From Microcaldota archaeon (GTDB lineage: Archaea; Micrarchaeota; Micrarchaeia; Micrarchaeales; CABMGC01): a stretch of DNA of 13,115 nucleotides. Where the stretch lies: positions 1 through 13,115 of the forward strand of contig JAGWHN010000023.1 in the NCBI GenBank assembly GCA_028866785.1, written 5' to 3'. The translations under genes were made by a program, and so were the position numbers. Positions within the stretch are counted from its first letter, which is position 1. Each line of letters begins with the position of its first letter. Positions 7,536 through 12,933 of the stretch are shown in pieces. The notes beneath the pieces are model-generated. The model was given only the letters and a program-made list of their open reading frames with translations, made no database searches and was not told the DNA's origin.

Positions 7536-8567
7536 ATGGCAACCATAGACCATGAATTCCCAAGCGAATTCAATGAAAGATACAGCCTGGTGTCGCGAAA
7601 GATAGTGAGAATGCTCTCCGAGGACTCGCGCATCTCGGTTTCGGACATGGCAAAGAACATCAAGATGTCAAGGCAATCAATCGTTGAGAGGCTTGGGAGG
7701 CTAAATGAGGAGCTGGGCCTTCGCTACACTCTTGAGCTTAACGAGGACGCTCTCGGGCTCTCGGATCCGCACCTGATTCTCGTCACATTCTCAAAGAAGC
7801 CGGATTACGAGTATATCAAGAAAATATTCGAGAAGTCGCACATACCGCAGCTCGTTGCCATTTTCAAGAATGGGTATGACATGATAATCTATGCAAACGC
7901 GACCTCAAGGCAGGAGTACGTTCACTGGGACAAAAGCATGCAGATCCTGCTCTCCGACTATGGGGTTTCATGGAAGGCATCCGAGGTGGCGCATCGGCAG
8001 CTGGGCTTCTTCCCGATTCGAAACGAGCTGATCGACAAGCTAAAGCTCGCGCCAAAGTACAAGGAGATGATAAAGCTGCTAAACTCAAACTCGCGCGCAT
8101 CTTTCCAGGACTTGTCAAAGAAGCTGGGCATGCACTTCAACACCGTCGCATACAACTTCAAGAAGCTTGAGGGAATGGGTTACATAAAGCGCTTCACGAT
8201 AATGATGGAGCAGCAGGAGAATATCTGCTTCATGTCGAACTTCGGAAAGTACGTGATCTCAAGAAGCTTCGAGGAGGACGCAGCGCGTGAGCGAAAGGCC
8301 CTGATGAGCGATGATGAGAACTCGATGATAAGCAGGTACATACTCTGCTGCCAGCTAGTCGGGAGCTACGACTTCTTCTCGGTGGGCGCGTTCGATAGCC
8401 TGAAGGTGGCGCTAAAGCATGATATAGCCTACTACAGGAGGGCGATGGCAAACGAGAAGCCAAGGACCGAGTTTGGCGAGATAGAGAGGGTGCTTGTGGG
8501 CAGCCTTCCGGTTAGGAGCCTTGAGGCAAAGAAGGTGTTTGACACCATAAGGTGGACGCCGACTTAG
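7536..8567 (+). CDS. Tandem Lrp/AsnC-like transcriptional regulator
   Basis: A protein of 343 residues that looks like two Lrp/AsnC-type units in a row. The first winged helix-turn-helix is at about 17-62 (RKIVRMLSEDSRISVSDMAK, then MSRQSIVERLGRL). An alpha/beta segment resembling the RAM effector domain follows (77-155). The second helix-turn-helix is at about 175-220 (YKEMIKLLNSNSRASFQDLS, MHFNTVAYNFKKLEGMGYIKRF) and a second alpha/beta segment spans about 228-325. Typical Lrp proteins are about 150 residues and dimerise; here a monomer could present two reading heads. It is cytosolic and DNA-binding, perhaps sensing an amino acid, though the ligand is unknown. It diverges from the EamA-type transporter with a dyad between the promoters, so local autoregulation and control of the transporter are likely. 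No obvious terminator follows it. Confidence 0.78.
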   Translation: MATIDHEFPSEFNERYSLVSRKIVRMLSEDSRISVSDMAKNIKMSRQSIVERLGRLNEELGLRYTLELNEDALGLSDPHLILVTFSKKPDYEYIKKIFEKSHIPQLVAIFKNGYDMIIYANATSRQEYVHWDKSMQILLSDYGVSWKASEVAHRQLGFFPIRNELIDKLKLAPKYKEMIKLLNSNSRASFQDLSKKLGMHFNTVAYNFKKLEGMGYIKRFTIMMEQQENICFMSNFGKYVISRSFEEDAARERKALMSDDENSMISRYILCCQLVGSYDFFSVGAFDSLKVALKHDIAYYRRAMANEKPRTEFGEIERVLVGSLPVRSLEAKKVFDTIRWTPT

Positions 8568-8617
8568 GCGCATTTTCTCGAGGCGAGGCTTGACAAAATA
8601 ACAAAAAGTGTTGCAAT

Positions 8618-8652
8618 TTTGCTCAAAAACAGGAGATATTTAAATGAGCAAA
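8618..8652. promoter_or_regulatory. Inverted repeat around a TATA box
   Basis: TTTGCTCA (8618-8625) and TGAGCAAA (8645-8652) are perfect 8-base inverted repeats, and the AT-rich box ATATTTAAA (about 8636-8644) lies between them. A protein bound here would block TATA access, so this looks like a repressible promoter. The left part (TTTTGCTCAAAAACA) resembles the spacer of the 7470-7502 dyad (TTTACTCAAAACA), so the same regulator could bind both. Orientation is judged from what follows on the plus strand. Confidence 0.4.
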
Positions 8653-8659
8653 TCCATAT

Positions 8660-8676
8660 CATACTTAGGAAGTATG
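8660..8676 (+). other. Short perfect hairpin at a predicted transcript 5' end
   Basis: CATACTT (8660-8666) pairs perfectly with AAGTATG (8670-8676) around an AGG loop. It lies about 25 bases after the TATA box at 8636-8644, so it would be at or next to the 5' end of a plus-strand transcript. It also contains the ATG of the possible 25-codon frame at 8674. Confidence 0.4.
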
Positions 8677-8751
8677 GTTCATATTTTTCGGTCCCCACCA
8701 AAAATTCCCTGTTCCATACCTCCCAATATTTCTCCTCCTTTTACCCCCTAA
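8674..8751 (+). other. Possible 25-residue proline-rich ORF or small RNA
   Basis: This short open frame starts with ATG 8674, 8-10 bases after the transcript start predicted from the TATA box at 8636-8644, and ends with TAA at 8749-8751. The predicted peptide, beginning MVHIFRSPPKIPCSIPP, is 25 residues with eight prolines and matches nothing I know. The RNA would be strongly pyrimidine-rich with several CTCC/CCTCC runs complementary to Shine-Dalgarno cores, so a non-coding regulatory RNA is an equal alternative. It would also run toward the 3' end of the opposing gene at 8774. A promoter is visible; nothing shows that the frame is translated. Confidence 0.25.
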
Positions 8752-8773
8752 AAATTCGCTCAGCCTTTGCTCC

Positions 8774-9289
8774 TTAGAAGAGCCGCACTCCGCAGTGATA
8801 GCAGTACTTTGCGCCCTTTAGTATTGGCTCCCCGCAGTTGTAGCACCGCTCCCCAGGAGAGAGTCCGGAGCTGTTCTTCTTTGTTGGAAGAAGGGAGACG
8901 TGCGTGAGGCGATGAATCTGCTTGTTTAGGTGGTTTAGCAAAAACCTTGCGTCGCTGTGCGTGAATCCGCTTATTATGTTGATCTCGCCCGACGTCGCGC
9001 CAAGCTGCCCCATCACAATCGAACTGAGCAGCAGCCCGCGCTCGAGCCTTATGGTTATTATGGCGCTGAGCGGGACTATCGTGACGTTCCTGTAGAGCCC
9101 GAGATTGTGACGGCTGACTATTATGACGCGCTCGTTTGTCAGGAAGACCAGGACCGGCTTGAAGACCGAGTTGAGGGGCACCCCTGGCCAGAGGCGCGAC
9201 TGCTTGACCACCAGGTCCACATGCTCCCCCTCGTCGAGGTTCGAGCTGATAAGCTCCATGTAGCGTCCCTTGATGTTCGAAGCTGCCAT
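8774..9289 (-). CDS. PH-like domain protein with C-terminal zinc ribbon (paralogue 1)
   Basis: A protein of 171 residues. Residues about 12-128 look like a bacterial-type PH domain: a start LDEGEHVDLVVKQ, a beta-rich FLTNERVIIVSR with the T-N-x-R-V-I-I signature, a middle IVPLSAIITIRLERG and a closing helix from about 111 (SDARFLLNHLNKQI). The C-terminus is a zinc ribbon with CxxC pairs at C149/C152 and C163/C166 (CYNCG...CYHCG). There is no membrane helix. PH-like folds bind lipids or proteins and zinc ribbons bind nucleic acid or protein; the role here is unknown. It is clearly paralogous to the gene at 9932-10462, sharing RLWPxVxLNSVxKP. ATG 9289 fits a TATA box at 9320-9327 with a leader of about 8 bases. 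Confidence 0.72.
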   Translation of the reverse strand: MAASNIKGRYMELISSNLDEGEHVDLVVKQSRLWPGVPLNSVFKPVLVFLTNERVIIVSRHNLGLYRNVTIVPLSAIITIRLERGLLLSSIVMGQLGATSGEINIISGFTHSDARFLLNHLNKQIHRLTHVSLLPTKKNSSGLSPGERCYNCGEPILKGAKYCYHCGVRLF

Positions 9290-9319
9290 TTTCTCAATGG
9301 TATAATATCAAGAGAATAT

Positions 9320-9327
9320 CTTAAAAG
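9320..9327 (-). promoter_or_regulatory. TATA box of PH/zinc-ribbon gene 1
   Basis: On the minus strand this reads CTTTTAAG, centred about 34 bases before ATG 9289. A second AT-rich box at 9299-9309 is too close to the start codon. Confidence 0.4.
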
Positions 9328-9352
9328 AGTGAAGTAAGGGCAGAGTGTAAGG

Positions 9353-9360
9353 AATTTAAG
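9353..9360 (+). promoter_or_regulatory. TATA box of the four-helix membrane protein gene
   Basis: AATTTAAG, centred about 37 bases before ATG 9394, gives a predicted leader of about 11 bases. The leader has no Shine-Dalgarno sequence. Confidence 0.4.
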
Positions 9361-9393
9361 CATGCGCTCCTCAAGCTAATCGTAAGTGGTATC

Positions 9394-9927
9394 ATGGCAA
9401 ATATGAGCGAAATCTCAAACAGGTTCATCTGGAGCGCGATAGTGCAGGGAGCCGTTCTCACGCTGGTCACATTTGTCCTTTTCATATACGGATCCGCCTA
9501 TCTGACCCCTAGCCCTGCGGTCGTTATAGCCTCGGGAAGCGCGGGGCTTTGGCTTATGCTCGGTTACGTGATGTACATCATAATGATACTTGCGCTCGGG
9601 ATAACCGCGCTATTCTATGATTATATCGAGGTGAGGCTGGGCAGGAGGCTTGACGGCATCTCGCTTCTTTTCGCGCAGGCGCAGCTCATACTCATGAATG
9701 TGGGGATATTCGGCGCGACATTGCTTTTGATGTATGCAGGATATGTGGGGGGCGCAGGGCTTCTCCCGACGGCGCTTGGCGGCGGAGGGCTAAGCGAGCT
9801 GCAGGCGCATGTGCAGATACTAAGCCCGTTTCCGCCTGAGATAATAGCATTTGTGATCCTCACGATGCTTGGCGCGCTCTGCGGGGGAATCGCATACCTA
9901 AGGGCGCTTTTGGCGAAAAAGAAGTGA
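9394..9927 (+). CDS. Four-helix integral membrane protein, unknown function
   Basis: A protein of 177 residues with four clear membrane helices at about 12-33, 51-75, 91-116 and 148-172, and a basic C-terminus (ALLAKKK). Between helices 2 and 3 is a charged loop with YDYIEVRLGRRLDG; between 3 and 4 is a glycine-rich segment GGGGLSELQAHVQILSPFPPE. By the positive-inside rule the Arg-rich 2-3 loop and the C-terminus should be cytoplasmic. I do not recognise the family and see no catalytic motif. The gene is flanked by two paralogous PH/zinc-ribbon genes on the opposite strand, with only 4 bases to the tail of the second. That neighbourhood suggests, but does not show, a shared role at the membrane. 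Confidence 0.7.
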   Translation: MANMSEISNRFIWSAIVQGAVLTLVTFVLFIYGSAYLTPSPAVVIASGSAGLWLMLGYVMYIIMILALGITALFYDYIEVRLGRRLDGISLLFAQAQLILMNVGIFGATLLLMYAGYVGGAGLLPTALGGGGLSELQAHVQILSPFPPEIIAFVILTMLGALCGGIAYLRALLAKKK

Positions 9928-9931
9928 GTGC

Positions 9932-10462
9932 CTAGAGCCTGTTTCCGCAACTGGAGCAGTACTCGAACCCGATCTCATTCATGTTGCCGCAATGCACGCA
10001 GCGGATCTTGTTTTGCATCGGATTTTGGTGCCCGGCAATCTGGTTATCGTGGGGGCCGATGAGGTCTATCTGCTCGTTTATGTACTTCTCAAGCGCCACC
10101 GCATCATCGTGGTTTAGGCCGTTTACGAACCTTGGCTCGTCTGTCCCCGTATCCGCAACGCTTCCTTCGTGGCTAAGCGAGATTGTGTAGAATCTTATAC
10201 CACGCGTAATCTTGATCGCACGGATTATGGTGTACGGAAAAATAGAAGTGCTCCTGCCAAGACCAAGAGCAGGCCTTGCGACAATTATGACCCTCTTGTT
10301 TGTTGCAAAGATTACCTTTGGCTTTATCACGGAATTCAGGGAGACGATTGGCCATAGCCTAATCTGCCTTACAATGAGCGCAACCTGCTCGCCAGGAAGC
10401 AGCATCTCATTTACAAGTGAGAGATACTGTGAATTTGATGCCTGCTCGCTGTTCATCGTCAT
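9932..10462 (-). CDS. PH-like domain protein with C-terminal zinc ribbon (paralogue 2)
   Basis: A protein of 176 residues, paralogous to the gene at 8774-9289 along its length. The PH-like part (about 14-134) contains LLPGEQVALIVRQIRLWP, FATNKRVIIVAR, a middle FPYTIIRAIKITRG and a closing helix from about 119 (DDAVALEKYINEQI). A loop of about 20 residues leads to a zinc ribbon with C155/C158 and C169/C172 (CVHCG...CSSCG). It has no membrane segment or signal peptide. ATG 10462 is listed; ATG 10456, two codons in, is equally possible. A TATA-like box at 10491-10498 overlaps the stop of the upstream gene at 10492, so this gene may have its own promoter or be read from upstream. Its tail faces the membrane protein gene across 4 bases. 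Confidence 0.72.
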   Translation of the reverse strand: MTMNSEQASNSQYLSLVNEMLLPGEQVALIVRQIRLWPIVSLNSVIKPKVIFATNKRVIIVARPALGLGRSTSIFPYTIIRAIKITRGIRFYTISLSHEGSVADTGTDEPRFVNGLNHDDAVALEKYINEQIDLIGPHDNQIAGHQNPMQNKIRCVHCGNMNEIGFEYCSSCGNRL

Positions 10463-10490
10463 TTAAACCAAAGTGTATTGGAAGAAGGAA

Positions 10491-10498
10491 ATTAAAAG
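10491..10498 (-). promoter_or_regulatory. Possible TATA box of PH/zinc-ribbon gene 2
   Basis: On the minus strand this reads CTTTTAAT, centred about 32 bases before ATG 10462. It overlaps the TAA stop (10492-10494) of the upstream gene. Confidence 0.35.
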
Positions 10499-10869
10499 GG
10501 TGCCGAAACGACGCACTCGTTGAGGGATTTGAGCACCTCTGATGAAAGCTGCTGGACTGAAGGGTCCGTGGCGCCTATGCTCTTGTAAATATCGCGCAGC
10601 TTCTGGTGGAATTCTGGTTTTAGCGCCTTGCCCTCTTGCTTTAGCGTATCTTCAAGATAATTGACCATCTCGTCCACCACATTCTTGCGGATATCCGCCT
10701 TCAATTTATGGGAAGGGCGATGTACATTGAAATCCATCGTCTTGTGCGCTCCAAGCATCTTGTTTGCGATTGTGCGGGCCTGACTGTCAAAACTAAAGAT
10801 AGGGGCTGGTCTTAGACCCTCGGTAAGAACTGAGCTCCCTTTAGGTTCAGGTTTTGATTTTGTCTCCAC
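10492..10869 (-). CDS. Hypothetical helical protein, 125 residues
   Basis: I do not recognise this protein. The first 30 or so residues are polar, proline-rich and probably disordered (METKSKPEPKGSSV onward). From about residue 28 the sequence is charged and helical, with segments such as QARTIANKMLGAH, KADIRKNVVDEMVNYLEDTL and PEFHQKLRDIYKSIG, and a short helical end. There are no cysteine clusters, membrane helices or nucleotide-binding motifs. The start is a GTG at 10869; the next in-frame Met comes about 37 residues in, too late for the promoter. A palindromic TTTATAAA at 10905-10912 is centred about 39 bases upstream and is the likely TATA box, giving a leader of about 13 bases. It is followed on the same strand after 29 bases by PH/zinc-ribbon gene 2, so an operon is possible. 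Confidence 0.55.
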   Translation of the reverse strand: METKSKPEPKGSSVLTEGLRPAPIFSFDSQARTIANKMLGAHKTMDFNVHRPSHKLKADIRKNVVDEMVNYLEDTLKQEGKALKPEFHQKLRDIYKSIGATDPSVQQLSSEVLKSLNECVVSAPF

Positions 10870-10904
10870 TCTTTTCGCCTTTTACAAACTATTTTTCGCG
10901 GGTG

Positions 10905-10912
10905 TTTATAAA
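10905..10912 (-). promoter_or_regulatory. TATA box of the 125-residue hypothetical gene
   Basis: The palindrome TTTATAAA is centred about 39 bases before the GTG at 10869. It is the strongest TATA match in the gap at 10870-10941. Confidence 0.4.
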
Positions 10913-10941
10913 GATGCTCTACAATTTTGTATTGGGATAAA

Positions 10942-11481
10942 TTAAACTAGATCATCGTTGTTAGCAATAGGGTACTTTATTTCTCTAAGAAGTGATCTTA
11001 TAGCGTCTGCGTGTGACTTAAGATTATTTTTCTCGTGAATCCTTATCCCTTTATTTCCAATTTTTTCGGCCCAAGTTATGTCAACCATCGCTGCAATAGA
11101 TACTGCTCGATGATAAGCCTGTTCTCTTTCGAAGTATTTTACCGCAATTTTAGCCGTTTCGAGCGCTGTGGCATCTAATCCATTAACCTTGTAATAATCT
11201 ATGCTCTTTTTTGCCAATTTGTAAACATTTTGTCTATGCCCTGTTTTAATTGCAAATTCTAATGCATCGTAGTGGTTTGTTGCGTCTGAGTAGAACTTTA
11301 TAACTTCATCAAACAGATCCTGAAAATTGAAATATATTGGAGTATTTTTGAAATGTGGATTCAATGCCTCTTTGAGATCAAATTTTTGCATTGCAACAAC
11401 TGAAGAACCCTTATAAATTGGGTTTCTCATTATTTTTTTCTCTAGGTCTCCCCTTACTTTTACTGCAAACTCCTTGTTCAT
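10942..11481 (-). CDS. Hypothetical alpha-helical (TPR-like) protein
   Basis: A protein of 179 residues, almost all helical from residue 50 on. Successive antiparallel-helix segments, YDALEFAIKTGHRQNVYKLAKK, ALETAKIAVKYFEREQAY and HRAVSIAAMVDITWAEKIG, have the small/aromatic spacing of TPR-like solenoids, which usually bind other proteins. I cannot assign a family, and no catalytic motif is visible. It is unusual here in two ways: the gene is clearly AT-richer than most neighbours, and it has a proper Shine-Dalgarno sequence (AGGAG on the minus strand, 11488-11492) 6 bases before ATG 11481, while other genes look leaderless. A TATA-like ATTTAAAATT on the minus strand lies at 11511-11520. It is divergent from argH with a 69-base gap. 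Recent acquisition is possible but not shown. Confidence 0.6.
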   Translation of the reverse strand: MNKEFAVKVRGDLEKKIMRNPIYKGSSVVAMQKFDLKEALNPHFKNTPIYFNFQDLFDEVIKFYSDATNHYDALEFAIKTGHRQNVYKLAKKSIDYYKVNGLDATALETAKIAVKYFEREQAYHRAVSIAAMVDITWAEKIGNKGIRIHEKNNLKSHADAIRSLLREIKYPIANNDDLV

Positions 11482-11487
11482 ATAAAG

Positions 11488-11492
11488 CTCCT
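11488..11492 (-). promoter_or_regulatory. Shine-Dalgarno sequence of the TPR-like gene
   Basis: On the minus strand AGGAG is followed by 6 bases and then ATG 11481. It is the clearest ribosome binding site in the window and supports this start. Confidence 0.55.
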
Positions 11493-11522
11493 GTGAATCT
11501 ATGAAAACAAAATTTTAAATAG

Positions 11523-11530
11523 TATAAAGT
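11523..11530 (+). promoter_or_regulatory. argH: TATA box of argH
   Basis: TATAAAGT, centred about 25 bases before ATG 11551, predicts a leaderless argH mRNA. No Shine-Dalgarno sequence precedes this ATG. Confidence 0.55.
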
Positions 11531-11550
11531 TTGAAGATTATTGTTGTTGC

Positions 11551-12726
11551 ATGAAACTTTGGAAGAAGAATTACGAATTAAACAAGGATGTTGAAAAATT
11601 CACCGTAGGAAACGACCACATATTGGATAAAAAGCTTGTGAAGTATGACTGTGAGGCATCAATAGCGCATGTTCAAATGCTAGGAAAGGTAGGGATACTC
11701 AAAGAGGAAGAGGTAAAGAAACTAAGGAGCGGCTTAAGGGACATACTTGAGATGGATAAGAGAGGCATTTTTGAAATAAAAAGGACGGATGAAGATTGCC
11801 ACACTGCAATAGAAAATTATCTGACTGAGCATTTAGGGGCACTAGGAAAGAAAGTGCATACTGCAAGATCAAGAAATGATCAGTCTTTGACTGCGCTCAG
11901 ACTTTACTATAAAGACGAAATGAAGGCTGTAGAAACTTTGGTTGAGCACCTAATAAAATCTGTAGAGAATTTTGAATCGAAATACGGAAAGATAAAATTC
12001 CCAGGTTATACACACACAAGAAAGGCTATGCCTTCGTCCATAGCGCTTTGGGGAGGTTCATTTGTTGATTCAATGAATGACAATTTGAAGCTTCTTCATA
12101 CTGCTCGAGAGTTAGTGGACCAGTCCCCGCTAGGAACGGGAGCAGGCTACGGAGTCCCACTAAAGATCGATAGGAAATACACCGCAAAAGAGCTAGGGTT
12201 CGCAAAAATACAAATTAACTCAATTTATGTGCAAAATAGCAGAGGCAAATTTGAGGCAACAGTGGTACACGCACTCTCGCAGATAATGCTCGACTTGAAT
12301 AAGATATCAAATGATTTGATACTCTTTAGCATGCCGGAATTTGGATACTTCATACTGCCAAGAGAGTTCTTGACAGGTAGCTCTATGATGCCGCACAAGA
12401 CAAATCCTGATGTGCTTGAAATCTTAAGAGCAAATTACCATGTAGTTAATTCTTACGAGTTTAGGATAAAGGGAATTGCAGGGAATATAATTTCAGGCTA
12501 CAATAGGGACATACAGCTTACAAAAGAACCTGTGATGAGAAGCTTTGATATTGTAAAAGAATCCTTGACAGTTTCAGCGGGACTATTTGAAGAACTCAGG
12601 GTAGACAAGAAAAACTGCAAGAAAGGAATGACAAAGGAGGTCTACGCGACGGAAAAGGCATACAAACTCGTTGAAAAAGGGATTCCCTTCAGGGATGCTT
12701 ATGGAACTATTTCTGAAGACTACTAG
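11551..12726 (+). CDS. argH: Argininosuccinate lyase, short at the C-terminus
   Basis: This enzyme splits argininosuccinate into arginine and fumarate, the last step of arginine synthesis, as a cytosolic homotetramer. Family motifs are intact: the N-terminal LWKKNYELNKDVEKFTVG, DEDCHTAIE (80-88), HTARSRNDQ (103-111), GYTHTRKAMPSS (152-163), QSPLGTGAGYG (191-201) and the fumarase/aspartase signature GSSMMPHKTNP (276-286). The protein has 391 residues where ArgH usually has about 450-470; it stops just after EKGIPFRDAYGT, where the last C-terminal helices normally begin. Both other frames past the TAG at 12724 give no ArgH-like sequence, so a simple frameshift at the end is not the cause. Most active-site residues lie before the truncation, so activity is plausible but not certain. 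The start is set by the TATA box at 11523-11530. Confidence 0.92.
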   Translation: MKLWKKNYELNKDVEKFTVGNDHILDKKLVKYDCEASIAHVQMLGKVGILKEEEVKKLRSGLRDILEMDKRGIFEIKRTDEDCHTAIENYLTEHLGALGKKVHTARSRNDQSLTALRLYYKDEMKAVETLVEHLIKSVENFESKYGKIKFPGYTHTRKAMPSSIALWGGSFVDSMNDNLKLLHTARELVDQSPLGTGAGYGVPLKIDRKYTAKELGFAKIQINSIYVQNSRGKFEATVVHALSQIMLDLNKISNDLILFSMPEFGYFILPREFLTGSSMMPHKTNPDVLEILRANYHVVNSYEFRIKGIAGNIISGYNRDIQLTKEPVMRSFDIVKESLTVSAGLFEELRVDKKNCKKGMTKEVYATEKAYKLVEKGIPFRDAYGTISEDY

Positions 12727-12736
12727 AGTATGTGAC

Positions 12737-12744
12737 TTTTTCTT
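12737..12744 (+). terminator. T-rich stretch after argH, possible terminator
   Basis: TTTTTCTT starts 10 bases after the argH stop codon. Archaeal RNA polymerase can stop at such T-tracts without a hairpin, and this would separate argH from the 23S promoter that follows. Confidence 0.4.
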
Positions 12745-12762
12745 CCACTCGCCAGAAAAACG

Positions 12763-12770
12763 TATATAAA
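12763..12770 (+). promoter_or_regulatory. TATA box of the 23S rRNA transcript
   Basis: An A-rich stretch (GAAAAACG) leads into TATATAAA, a near-ideal archaeal BRE/TATA arrangement. Transcription should start near 12792, giving a leader of about 140 bases before mature 23S rRNA. It indicates that the 23S gene has its own promoter. Confidence 0.6.
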
Positions 12771-12792
12771 CCTTCTCTACCTAATCATTTGT

Positions 12793-12933
12793 TAGTGCTT
12801 AGATGTCCGGTTAAGTTTTCTAGAGGCAGTACCTGAGAGCACCCTGCTTTATGAAAAGTACGCGCATTAGAATATCTTAACCATTTTGCACTTGTGAGAT
12901 CTCCGTCTAGGAGATTGATTCGAGGAGAAGTGA
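12793..12933 (+). other. 23S rRNA leader with inverted repeats
   Basis: No tRNA or protein gene is visible in this leader. It holds several pairing elements: GGTTAAG (12809-12815) with CTTAACC (12876-12882), GTGCT (12795-12799) with AGCAC (12838-12842), and a hairpin directly before the rRNA: CACTT (12889-12893) with AAGTG (12928-12932), inside it ATCTCC (12899-12904) with GGAGAT (12910-12915). The first two pairings cross, so they are alternatives or a pseudoknot. The region probably also contains the 5' half of the 23S processing stem, whose 3' half is beyond the window. Confidence 0.45.

Noticed and set aside
8610..8700. Possible tRNA suggested by GGTTC and a CCCCACCA-like end
   Set aside because: No acceptor stem, D-arm or anticodon arm can be formed around it, and the TATA box and dyad overlap the region where the tRNA body would be.
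8957..9337. Open frame of 126 codons on the plus strand across the PH/zinc-ribbon gene
   Set aside because: The minus-strand frame has a PH-like domain, a zinc ribbon and a paralogue; the plus-strand frame has none of these and an unlikely composition.
12724..12780. Frameshift hiding the missing ArgH C-terminus
   Set aside because: Both alternative frames after the stop give unrelated sequence, and one ends within about 16 codons. No ArgH-like helix sequence is present.
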